Assembly (NCBI GenBank): GCA_003956705.1
Contig: QZCP01000049.1
Coordinates: 8,334-72,333 of the forward strand
Length of the DNA stretch: 64,000 nucleotides
DNA from: Brevipalpus yothersi
Lineage: Eukaryota; Arthropoda; Arachnida; Trombidiformes; Tenuipalpidae
Reading direction: 5' to 3'
The position numbers were made by a program, and so were the translations under genes. Below, piece after piece: positions 22,835 through 34,414 of the stretch (its first letter is position 1; every line of letters starts with the position of its first letter). The notes below the pieces were generated by a model. That model saw only the letters and a program-made list of their open reading frames with translations, searched no databases and was not told the DNA's origin.

Positions 22835-23849
22835 AATCGAATCAACAGCAAATTTTGATCACGGAAAACTAACAATGAAGCAAAAGGCCAAGAGAAGTGA
22901 ATTAAATTCAATGAAAATAAATAATTTTCACCCAAGAGATGATCCATCGGATTGTTTCATTTCTTACTCAAAAATGATGCAATTGTTCACAAATAAATGT
23001 CTATTAATACGTGTGATCTGAAGCGATGATTCAAAGCTGTCAAACGAATTAACATATATTTCTATTTACAAGCTGAGTCGAGCTCAATTCTCATTCTCAT
23101 ACCATTGAAAATGAATCAGAATTGCTATTTTGTTGAGTTTCCGAAGATTTCCAAACTTTTCACCCTATTCATTCTCTCTGTTCGGATCACATGAAAAGAA
23201 GCGAGCTTTGTTTTGATCCTCAATTTTTCGAGGAAAATCCTCCTTGCTTCTACTCGATAACTACTTTGGTTTCGTTGAGGGGAAGATTAGGTTCTGAAAT
23301 TATCGAAGACTTTATTGACTTCCATGAGAGCTCTCTTGATTGCTCCAAACGAGTTAGTGATTGCTTGAAAAAAATGAGAAAATATTCATTCATTATCGAA
23401 AAATTTTTAATCAATGGGACTTCATATGACTGAAAATGACTTTACATAAATAAATGCAGTGAAGTATTTTGAAAAACTAGCAAATTATGCCCAAAACCAA
23501 ATAGAGGCTGGAAGAAGATTGTATGAATATGAGCTAGATACATATTTTGCATCGCAAAAATGAAACACAATGATCTCAATAGGAAACGAAGATTTTAGAA
23601 GCAAAAAATTTTGTGTAACAGAGATGTTGAAGGGAGAAAGGAAGAATAATCTTTGAATGAAAAAATAATGGATACTTCATATGATGTACCAAGAGAAGGA
23701 GGATTCATTCTTTCGAATAGGAAAAAACTTGACTTGGGACCAAAGCACTTTACACATGCAACAGCAGAAGAAGTGAGCCACAGAAGTTTGTACGCACATC
23801 AATGGCTATCTACTGACTTAGTAAATTACAGAGTATAAATTTGGAAAAA
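22835..23849. other. Convergent 3' flanks of NRBP1 and RAD54L2
   Basis: About 1 kb between two convergent genes. An AATAAA near 22,917-22,922 could end NRBP1. The plus-strand ATG frame at 23,191-23,433 (80 aa) and the one at 23,653-23,838 have no motif or splice context; I do not call them genes. Confidence 0.45.
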
Positions 23850-26800
23850 TTAATCATCATCTAAAAATATAATTTCTGGACTCTTTCTATTTTGAGACTG
23901 GTTGGTGAAGGTAGCAGACCGATTGGCATGCCTCATTGGACCAAGATCCATCGACGATGAAGAAGGTGTATGATTTAATATGGGGGGTTTCTGGAAGAGT
24001 GAAAGAAAATTTTGAAGTTATTTAAATCAAAATTCTTTGCATTTTCGATACTCACTCTGATGAAAGTATTTTGCTGACCCATTTGTTGACCAATATTATT
24101 GTTACCATTGGGAAGCTCATTGATGTAGAAATAGTTACCTGTCTCTATATTGTATGGATACTTGACTCCATCGGAAGTGATCAAGAAGCTATCACCTTGA
24201 GGACTTTTGGCCAGAAGAACTTGTGTATTCTTTGGTATGAGTCGGGAGACCTTTCCAGTTTTGAAATTGAGATCACCTTCAAAAGAGATCTTGTTCACAT
24301 CATATCCATTTTTCTTCCAGAAGTTCTCTTGATCTTGCAGTGAATTATTTTGTGGCAGAGAATTCATGCTTCCAGATTGCCCAAGCATATTGGCCATTGA
24401 TGCTGGCCCTAAATTAAGACTTCCAGGAGCAGCTGAAGGCATAGAGTTCATATAGCTCCATGGAATTAAACCGTCTGAGGTTTGATACGATAAAGGATAT
24501 CCTTTACTGAAATTGTCCATATTTTGAGGGAGATTCAGTCCAGTGGCATTCACCAGGGTATTGACTCGATTTGAATCAGCGAGCAATTCATTTCTAGCTC
24601 TACTCTTCTCTTGCTGTAAAGCTTGGAATTGCTGTTCTGCGATTCGCTTCTGATGTTGAGAAAGTTTAGTCTCTTTGTTATCAAGGAGCAGTGACTCGTG
24701 TTCGAAAGGAGATTTGGTTAGACAATGATTGAATTTCTTGCAAATATGACGAATAATATCATCTTGATATCTATCAATCTCTTCATCAGTAAATTCTTTG
24801 ATAGGATGTATTTCAATGTTGTCGAGATCATTGATGAGTGACTCGATTTCTCTACGAGTGAAGTGAGTGTCAGGATTGAGTTCATCCACAACTCTATAGG
24901 CAGTTTCCTGTTTGGTGATTTGTTTGTCATATATTCTCTTCTCTAACGAATCATCACACACTAGACGATAAATATGACACTCTTTACGTTGACCATAACG
25001 ATAAATTCGACAGGCAGCTTGAGCATCATGGCAAGGATTCCAAGAAGCATCGAAAACGATGATACGGTTTGCACCTATTAAATTGATACCTAAAGATCCA
25101 GCTTTTGTAGAAAGTAGAAATAAATGCACTTCTGATTTACTGTTGAAATTGTTGATTAATTTTTCTCTATCAACCGCACTTGTGGATCCATCTAAACGGA
25201 AATAATTTACATTCTTGGCCCATCTTTGACCCGCTCCATGCTTGGCTTTTGAAGACACCTTACGCTCACAGAGGAAGTGTTCAATGGTGTCCAGAGTGAA
25301 CAACGAATGACTGAATACTAGTAGCTTATCACCAACTTTGAGAATATAATCGAGCATTTCGAAGAATAGCACCATTTTCAGACCATTTTGAAGGACACCA
25401 ACTTTATACTCTTCTATTAACGGTTCAGCCCAGCCATAATCCATCACTCGAGAGCTCGAGGAAAAAGTTTGAGGAGGTGGGTTAGGAGTGTATGGCTGGA
25501 GTTGATGAGTTGATGATGATGCTGACGATGGACCATAGAGGGATGAGGCTTGTGACGGCTCATCAAAAAAGCTTGAAGTACCTTTTGAATTTACAAAATT
25601 TGAGAACCGAGATGAGTTTAAATTGTTAACAGATTTTTGAGAGTATACGAATGATGGGGATGTGTTAGACCGATCAAGATCAAAGCGTATCAAATTATGG
25701 TTAGTAGATAGGGTGGTTGAGAATATAGAGCTTTTTGAATGAGAGATGTGGTGGAATGAATTCTCAATCTTCTCATGACGCATGTTTTGTACAGTGATAT
25801 GCCCTGTTGATGAAGTCTCATAATTAAGATAAGAATTGTAAGTTTCAGTTTTACCGCTGATTGCAAAACGACACGAGTTCTTCACCGAGTAGGGATCAAG
25901 GCTGTTGAGAAGGTCATAGTCGGTTGAAATTTTATCTGTTTGGAACATGCATGAGTCATGGGATGATTGAGAGACCACACTGGGCATGGAGTTAGAATGA
26001 GGAATGTTTTTGATGGAAGCTTTTGATGTGGAAGAACATGTTTGATTATTACTTGGTAAATGCACAGAGTATGGATCTGAAGATCCATTTCCATTTCTCT
26101 GAACTCCATTTGTGACCTTTGCATCAGGATCTTTCTTGAAGGGCGCTTTGTTTTTAAGGTTACCGACGAGATCTATATCGAGATCATCAATGGACTGGCC
26201 TTCTGTGGCTATTTTGTAAAGAATGTCAGGATGATTCCAAATCTGAGAGGTGAGGAAAAATATCAGAAATGAGAAAGATTTGCTAAGTTTCAATAGGAAA
26301 ATTAGTGCAAGAGCATCTTACCTTAACGAAAACTGAGAAGAGAATGATTGGATTAAGCCTATGCGCATTTTCATGGTCATTTTTTATCTTTTCTAGAAAA
26401 CCTAGCATCAAGCTACGCTGTATGTCGGTCATACGCACTAAGATAACATGTTCATGTTTTCTTGGAAGAGAATTGGCCAGAATCCAATGACTTCGTCTAG
26501 AAGTATGATAAATTGTAAATGAAAATGGAAACAAGTCAGAGATCTTAATTACCTTTGAACAAAGCCTTTCAAAAGTTTACAGAGTACATGAGCTCTCTGC
26601 ATCATCAATAGTCGATCAGTTGGAGTACTATCGATACATTGCCCATTACTTATTGGTCTCTCGAACATATTGGAAAATTCTTGTCTAGAGCCCAAGTAAT
26701 TTGGCCGAACAAAATCAACCATACACCAATATTCAATGAGATTATTTTGTAGAGGATAGCCTGTGAGTACGATCCTTCTACGTGTTTGAATCTTTTTCAA

Positions 26801-28400
26801 AGCTTGAGAGGTAGCAGCATTACAATTTTTGATCCTATGACCTTCATCACAAACAACCAGATCTGGACCAGGATCAACTAGAGCTTTTCTCAACTCTTCA
26901 CGGTAATACTCATAAGTTTCGGGGGATAAGTTTTCTATAGCACTTGATTTGGGTTTCTTTTTTGTTTTGTTTGATGGTTTGTTGGATGGTTTTGGCTCAG
27001 TTGTGAGAATTTTGTACATTTCATAACCTAGAAGAAGAACTCCACCAGTTCTACGCCATGCAACTGTTCACAGAGAATAGAAAAAAAGTAGTGAAAATCG
27101 TGAAAATCAACAATCAACAGCATTTCTACTCACGAATTTCTTTGGTACGCGAATTCAACGTTTTACAATCATTCAACATATATACTTGAAAATCTCGAGT
27201 CTTTCGATCATCTCCGGCTCGAAAAAGATTAGCTCTAGATGAAGGTAACCAGTGATCAAATTCACTTAACCAATTTTGAATTGTGTTGATGGGCACTATA
27301 CAGAGAACATGTTTGGCTTTGGTATGAGTTAAATAAGTATCGATGAATGTGATGATTTGAAGAGTTTTTCCTAGACCCATTGAGTGAGCCAATATACAGC
27401 CTGCTCCAGTTTCTCCATGCATTACATTGTCATAGAGAAATCTGACTCCTCCAATTTGATGAGGCTTGAGTTTCTTTGAAAGATAATGAGGTAAATAGAT
27501 GAGCTCTTCATCGTCAGAGTAACCAACATTCACCAGAACACGACCTTGTTCATCGGGCACATTCAAACGGTCATCTGTATGGGCTCCACAATCAGTGGCA
27601 TCAAATTCGAATGCGTAATCTTCACGAGGCTTTCGAAATTTGGGTACTCGAGGACTTCGTGAGTGAAAGTTTCCCACACCAACCTCATGAGGTTCAATTT
27701 CAATTATATCATCATCATGAATCAGTGAATTAGAGTGTCTAGGAACCTCTTCATCATCACTGCTCAGTATCACTTCATCACTTAGATTGAAATTTTCTTT
27801 CGCTATTGCAGCTCTTTCTTCAACTTTCCTCAACCTTTCAAATTCTTCTTGTTGAGCACGAATAGTTGCTTCACCAACATCGTTTTCGGATAAAATTTGT
27901 TTGATATTACGTCTTTGATTGGCCTTTTTACTTTTCCTCTTCTTCTTTGTTGCTGATGATGATGATGCCCCTTCAGATGATTGTTTTCGTTTTTGTCCAC
28001 CACTGTGGTTACCATTCTCTTTCTTATCCTCTATTTGGATGGAGCTCTCAGATTTTGACTGTTCAGATGATGTATCAAGTGGAACGACCCCATCCTCCAA
28101 TGTATTTATTTCCATTCCATTATTATCACCGTTCTTATCCGTTGAAGCTCCCTGTTCATCATCTTCACATTCTTCATCTCCATCTTCTTCATCCTCCTCC
28201 TCCGCCTCTTCTCCTTCTTCTTCTTCTTCTTCTTCTTCTTCTTCTTCTTCTTCCTCCTCTTCTTCCTTTTCCTCTTCCTCTTCTTCCTCTTCTTCGGTCA
28301 TCAGTCCATCATCTACCGATACATCACTCTCTTCACCGTTAATACCTTGCGGACAATCATCACCATTACTCATCACTGTCACTGAAGCAGTGTCAACCAT
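23850..28400 (-). CDS. RAD54L2: SNF2-family helicase RAD54L2/ARIP4, 5 exons
   Basis: Exons 28400-27134, 27063-26553, 26496-26322, 26242-24056 and 23990-23850 total 4,281 bp and 1,426 aa. A second in-frame ATG at 28373 is an alternative start. The N-terminus has a long Glu tract and a KKKRKSKK nuclear-localisation-like stretch. The SNF2 ATPase has Walker A SMGLGKT (residue about 344), DEGHRIKN as motif II (about 495), and ARIP4-specific WCMVDFVRPNYLGSRQEFSN and FERPISNGQCIDSTP. The helicase C half (about 930-1130) has FRLDGSTSAVDR, LLSTKAGSLGINLIGANR and RIYRYGQRKECHIYRL. The last exon ends in an acidic PEIIFLDDD. Human ARIP4 is a nuclear ATPase that modulates androgen receptor and removes TOP2 adducts. 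A Ser/Asn-rich insert of about 270 residues separates the lobes. Confidence 0.95.
28203..28302. repeat. (TTC/CTC)n tract encoding the RAD54L2 polyglutamate
   Basis: An imperfect trinucleotide repeat in the first exon of RAD54L2. On the minus strand it reads as an almost pure Glu run of about 35 residues. The plus-strand Ser- or Leu-rich frames across it are shadows. Confidence 0.9.
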
Positions 28401-29430
28401 CACTGAAACAACCAATATAACACCAACAACAAGTTCACCCCACAAACACTATGTATTAGATATAACTATGAATATGAAAGAATGAGAATAATAATGATGA
28501 TGATGATGAGATTTCTATTCACACAAAATTAATATACATTCACAAGCCAATATGACACAATATTAATCTATATGTTATTCTCTCTGTTACTATTATGACA
28601 GGTAATATTGATTCAAATTGAATCATTCAATGCATCAGGTCTTGATGATTGTGAGATGAGAGAAAAAATTGTGTTCCTGAAGCGCCACCAAAAGCTCACA
28701 AGTCAAGAGGCGGGTTTTATATCGACTTTAATCGACTTTAATCGACTTTAATCGACTTTATCTTGCACAGCTCTTTAATGATATCTGCATAACTGACTTT
28801 CTTATAACAATTGATCAGGAAAATATTTGAATTATCTCTTCTATACAGCATGGTTTTTGTAGCAACAGTGCTAGGGAAGTGGCACAAGCTTTGCTTTGTC
28901 TTATACGAAACTCAGTGACTCATATTCCCATCTTCATTTTCACCAGGTCTCTGCAATGCCTGGGTTCACAAAGGGTCAAGTCGATGTCTATCTCTCTTTC
29001 TCTTTATACCTCTTTCCTTGAGTTGGTCAAAATTCGAATACAGGACCCGGAGCAACAGCTCAGATGAAGAGAAGGGACGTGTTTTTCTGACAAAACATTG
29101 TTTAATTAAACAATAATCTCTCCCCTAACAAATTGGGTAGATTTGAGATTAGAGAAAATTGAGGGAAAAGATAGATAGAAAGAGTTCATGATAATACAGA
29201 GGAAATAAAGAGAAAACGATTGTGAAAAAAAGGAGCACCAGCTACAGGATGTGGAGATGAAAAAAAAAATCATTTCACATTAGCAAACAATCCAATATCT
29301 GTAGCGTTGGGCTAAAACATTAAGAATGTAATAATTTAGCTGATCGTGGGTAGCTTTCATGGGACAAACCATTTGCCTCATCGTTCCAGACCATGGTGAG
29401 GCAAAAAGAATGATCCGAACATGGGGTAAA
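28401..29430. other. RAD54L2 5' flank and UBE2K 3' flank
   Basis: About 1 kb. It contains four exact tandem copies of a 10-mer at 28,721-28,760 and a plus-strand open stretch at about 28,846-29,067 that weakly resembles a reverse-transcriptase segment. No gene is supported. Confidence 0.45.
28721..28760. repeat. Four tandem copies of ATCGACTTTA
   Basis: The 10-mer ATCGACTTTA is repeated four times without change. It looks like a recent small tandem expansion. Confidence 0.95.
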
Positions 29431-30491
29431 CTACAACAAAGATTGAGTTGCTCTATTCATGTCCCAATTATTAGAAGATAAGGCAACTCTGGCCGTCTGT
29501 TCATCTATTCCCATGAGTTGACAAAGATTTTGAATTTTGGTATCAAAATCGAGATTCACCCATCTATTGCTATCATCAGCGTCGAACGCATATGTTGATG
29601 TCCAATGTCTGGCTGTGAGGACAAACATTTCATAATTTTCTTTGTACTGTTTAGCTACTACTGCATCTTGAGGATCATCTGGCTCAGCTGCGGCAAGTAG
29701 AGCTTGTAATGAAAGTAGAACTGTCCTTATCGTCATTGCTGCAGCCCATTGATCTTTAAGTATGTCTAAACATATTGCCCCGGTCACAGAGGAGATGTTG
29801 GGATGCCATATCTTAGTGATGAATCGCATCTTGGGTGGATTGAATGGATAAGTTTCGGGAATTCTAATGTCTATAAGAAAAATTCCTCCTTCGTAAGGTG
29901 TATCAGGCGGGCCTGTGATGGTAGATAGAAAAAATTTCAATTAAAATTCACCTCATCCAGAGAAATACATGTAAGTAGGGAAATGACTTAAGTGTTTGGC
30001 TCAAAATGATTAGGATCAAGTGGTGATTAATAGATATTCGTTAAATCCATAGAAAAACATGATTGATCCAGCATTCTTTAGGACTCTAAGACTTTAGGAC
30101 ATGATATTTTTTCGAATAATATTCAAAATTCAAATCATTAAATAACTTATTTAACCATTTTTCTTTCTGATGGTTTCTTTCAATACAGCTCAAAGGGAGA
30201 ATAAATCAAGTAAACTTGAAAAAATTCAGATCTTATCCGAAAAGTTTTGACTCCTCAAGTGGTCAAAACAAGCAATAAGTGATCAAAATAGTTTCTCTCT
30301 TTTCCATCAAATCAAGACACCATCAAGGATGAGGCAATAATCCAAATTCAACACTTGCAATTACCTGCTATACGTCCTCGAAGGTGCATCAAACTATTGC
30401 TAACCAATTCGACTGATATCTTTTGCGATTCATCGAATTTGGCCACTTCGTTAAATTCTCTTTGCATCCGTTGGACAGCAATATTTGCCAT
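29431..30491 (-). CDS. UBE2K: Ubiquitin-conjugating enzyme E2 K (UBE2K/E2-25K), 2 exons
   Basis: Exons 30491-30365 and 29912-29431 total 609 bp and 202 aa, as expected for the family (200 aa). The N-terminus MANIAVQRMQREFNEV, the block PPDTPYEGGIFLIDI, HPNISSVTGAICLDILKDQW with the catalytic Cys at about residue 92, and the C-terminal UBA domain (LCQLMGIDEQTARVALSSNN, ending in ATQSLL) are all present. UBE2K builds Lys48-linked chains, and the UBA domain binds ubiquitin. It is one of two E2 genes in this window, of unrelated subfamilies, so their proximity is probably chance. The 452-bp intron separates GRIAG from PPDTPY. Confidence 0.96.
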
Positions 30492-32033
30492 TATTTATAT
30501 AATTGATGGAAGTGATCAAAAGTAAGTGGAAAAACAAACAAACAACAAGACAAAAATTATCAAGCCCAATAGGATGAAGCACGTTGGATTGAATGTAAAC
30601 AAAGTCAATGTGTGTGTTGCAAGTCAATTCACTCAATCAATGGTAATGATGAGTATTGTAATGAATGTGTTTTTATGCTTCTCAAAAGATCAATCAATAC
30701 AGATCAACAAGATGAAACATACACACAGTTCCCACACTTAACGATGAAACAATTAAATATAATTGTGTATCTGTGGAGAATAATATTGTAACACTCTTCT
30801 TCAATTATCTGTGTGTGTACTGATGAATATGAACATGTGGTGTATGTGTTTTATTTGATTTTCTCAATTGTGTATGTCTGATGATCACTAGATTGGATGA
30901 ATTCGGTATAATAATGAAAGATATCAAAAGTGTTCATATGTAAGCACAATCAAAATTCATGCAATTAAGCAGTTGAGCGAATTTGATGATACCAAGAATG
31001 ATCAGATAAACGGAAATGTATAATGTTGACTGTTTTTATATTGCACACATTCATAAGACACTCACACGACATGAGCATAACAGTGTGTATATACTAGACC
31101 GATGCTTCAGGCTTCACGATCTTACCAGATTATGTGGCGAGAGAGAGATAAAAATTACATTAACTTGAGCTGACAATTTAACCAAAGGGTTGGATAAAAG
31201 TGTATCTACCTGTTGTGTATATCTTGAAACCTTAGATCGAAAAAAAAGGTTAAGGACATCAACAATTTGATCGAATCAATTTTTTTGATCACCTTTTCTC
31301 TCTCTCTCTCGAGACAAGTTTTTGAGCAATTACAAAAAGTATCTTTCATTGGACACCAAACAGAAGAGATATGAAACTACTGAAAACATGTATTGCTGTT
31401 CAGCTGATTAGTGTGACTTCATGTAGATTTCAGGTTCATGTAGAGTCGAAAAATTTTTCCCCGATTTAGTTCAAAGAGAAAATCGAAACTGTCTTTAGAA
31501 CATGGCTAGTTTTCATTGAGTATCCTTACAATTTTTGGCCCGATAGATGTGTATTGATAACTTCTCGGTGGAAACTTTTTCAGCCTCAGAAGAATGTTTA
31601 GATATGCATCTACACTCTTCGCTCTTAAATTTTAATTCTCTTAATTCTGCCACTGAGAATCAATTTTTTTCTTCCTTTGCAACGAAGTTCAAGTCACGAT
31701 TGTTTCTATAGTATAAAATTCTTGTGTGCTTTCTGTAAAATGAATGTTCATCATGATTCAAAGAAGCTCTGATATTGTAAGTGAGTCAGACTTTGTCGAA
31801 AGTTTGTCATCAATCTTCTCTCCATCAAATTGAAACTTTCTAGGGAGCAACGATGTCATAGTTATGTTTAGCAAGAATTATCTCATGCTAGTTAGAATAT
31901 GAATATGAATTCATATCCACTGCCTTTATATTCTCAACATGTCTCAGTGAAATTGAAATTTGAAAATTTACCAACATTAAAACTGAACATAGTAGGTTTT
32001 GAGATCAAGCAAACTTGTATGATTTATTTAAAT
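30492..32033. other. Intergenic, UBE2K promoter and RGS gene 3' flank
   Basis: About 1.5 kb of AT-rich sequence without a supported gene. Short CT runs occur near 31,296-31,310. No promoter motif is decisive. Confidence 0.5.
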
Positions 32034-33182
32034 TTAAATTTTCGATGAACGTTTTGGAAACCAATTTGACAATGATAAGCGTCTTTTAGATGAAGTAGTT
32101 GATGAGGATGATGATGGAGGATATGAAGGCACATTTTTGGCAGTTGATTCTTTGTCATCAGATGAGCATACAGGAAGTGGTTTACCAGTTTTTTCACTTT
32201 CCAAGCACTTCTCAAAGAGCTCAGACTTTAAAAATCGTTTATAACTGTCATTTTTCATAAGATTGTACACCTGATAGGAGGAAAAGCTTACTGATATTAA
32301 CTGCCTCTTGTTACAACTGATTAAACTTACCTGTGATTGTGGAATATCGAAGAGATTTTTTGTAGGTTTATTGAATGATTTTTGAACAGTGGTCCGGGCC
32401 AAAGAATCAACATTAACAGGTTGAGCACCATTAATAGATAAGTAGCAATCATACATATTTTTAGCTTCTTTTTTGATCTCATTCTTTTTGGTCAACTTTT
32501 TGAACTTTTCGCAACCTAACCAAAAGTTTATATTCTCAACACTGAATTCTTGTTTGAGAAATTTGGTATATATTGCTACTCCAATTGGATCTTTGAGAAG
32601 ATTGTCAAAAGACATTCCCCATGATTTAACACGACCATAATTTTTGACCGATTTTTCACGCTCAGAGCCACTTCGCTTTGAGCTGGGATTGCTTCGTATC
32701 GATGATTGTGTTCCATGAGATGATGAATCAAATAAACTCTGTAATAAGGAAAAATTTTGCTGATAAACAAATACTCAGTACCCAATGACCATGGGAAAAT
32801 GATTACTTACCCTGGAAGATGAGAGGGGATCCAGTTGTTTTATCAGTTTGTATGAATGAAATCGTAGATTATTTGGACTGAATTGAGCTTCTAATTGTCT
32901 ACTATTGTATGAACGATTGCCAATCTTTTCCAGTTCTCTTTCCTCTGCAATCAGTTCTTGTTCAAAATCAAGATCACCAATCTCATCGATTGTGGTCAGT
33001 ATGTCTTTTCGATGGGTATCGGTTGTTTTTTGGCATTTTATATCATCACTTGTGGCTCCGGTTGCGTTTACTCGTAGCCTTTCCAGACGTGAATCAAGAT
33101 CGAGATCATTTTCTTCATCAATCAAATTACAATATATTGGCTCTTCAGGTTGATGAAATGCCATTTCACTGACTGGCTTCAT
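32034..33182 (-). CDS. Regulator of G-protein signalling, RGS12/14/Loco-like, 3 exons
   Basis: Exons 33182-32811, 32738-32331 and 32270-32034 total 1,017 bp and 338 aa. A complete RGS domain lies at about residues 165-285: VKSWGMSFDNLLKDPIGVAI, EFSVENINFWLGCEKFKK, VYNLMKNDSYKRFLKS. The wording SWGMSFDNLLKDP..FLKQEFS..N..FW resembles the RGS12/RGS14/Loco subfamily. RGS domains speed GTP hydrolysis by G-alpha i/o or q. No Ras-binding domains or GoLoco motif follow; the protein ends in a Ser-rich basic tail (SSSSSTTSSKRRLSLSNWF). The N-terminal 124 residues are acidic and unassigned. An in-frame TAG about 56 bp before the chosen ATG supports that start unless a splice intervenes. Confidence 0.85.
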
Positions 33183-34414
33183 CGAATGAGAATAGATGCG
33201 AAGGAAGATGAGATGGATGTTCAAATTGATTTGATTTGGCTATGAATTTTATCTTGTAACAAGCTCAGTGGAAGTCGAAAAACTGTACAAAGATAAAGAT
33301 GACAATAAGATTTGGCTAGTAATTGATAAAACAAGAAATGTCAACAATTGACCATCGAATTGAGAGACTAGGATACAAGACCTTGGAACATGATAGAACT
33401 GGCATTGTATTGATCCTATTCTTTCTGATCTTAAGAATCAAGAATTTTTTTCATTCAACATTCGACAATGAATCAACTTACATTCGATGACATAGTGGAC
33501 AATTTTTGTATTCGATTCATGAATGGCCATGATGATAATTAGTTGATACGATGGTGGCAAATGAGCACTATCAACACTGATATTTGAACAATTAATTTAT
33601 CAATCATAACAGACAAACAAACACACACAAAGCACACAATATGATATGGACAATGAACTAACAGTTAATTATCAACATCATAATTTTCCTAAAAATAGCA
33701 CAATATTTATGGTAAGAGAAAAATAATAAATAGACATGAATTTTTTTCAAATATCAACCGAAAAAACAATTGCCGCGGTAAATTGATCAACCGAAAAGCA
33801 TCTCAAAAACGGAAACGTAATTCTGATCAATTATGTGATATGATTGACAAGAGATATCAAATGTTTGTCAACACTAAACTGTCTACTGTTGATAACAACA
33901 CTTAAAATGCCACACAACTGAAATCATTCATTTATTTATCTATTTTTGATAATCGAGATGATATTTTCATCACTCTTTAAATCTTGGGGAATATTCTCAA
34001 CCAGAGACAGAATACACAGTCCAGCGGGAATCGCCACCAAACAGAGAATATTAGAACTAATATGATTGCCAAAACTTGTCGAATTTTCGGAAGATTAATT
34101 GTGTGAATTAAACAAGGCTCACAATATGTTTGCTTGGTAATTCTTCAAAAGAATTAAGACAAGAGTTCATGATAGATCGGGAAATGCTGAGAGCGTTACG
34201 GACAAGTAGCTATGCATACCTCTCACGAGTCGTTAGGAATGAGTTTAGGAATGATCAACATTTTTTATTCCTCTGAATGATGTAGGAATTGTGTAAAAGA
34301 TTGGATTAACCGGGATATAATTTGTGTAAATAAATAGGCAGATAAAGGGCCAATAAATTTTAGAGGGAAAGAGTATGAGAATGTATCAACAGAGTGGAAA
34401 GGCTCACTTATTCG
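33183..34414. other. Intergenic between the RGS gene and PMS2
   Basis: About 1.2 kb, AT-rich, with no supported gene or repeat. Upstream RGS exons (for example a PTB or PDZ exon) are not visible here. Confidence 0.5.

Noticed and set aside
23191..23433. 80-aa plus-strand frame starting MKRSELCFDP
   Set aside because: It lies between two convergent genes, probably in 3' UTR, with no family resemblance or promoter.
27919..28485. Plus-strand 188-aa Ser-rich frame opposite RAD54L2
   Set aside because: It is the antisense of the Glu repeat and of coding exon 1 of RAD54L2; composition comes from the repeat.
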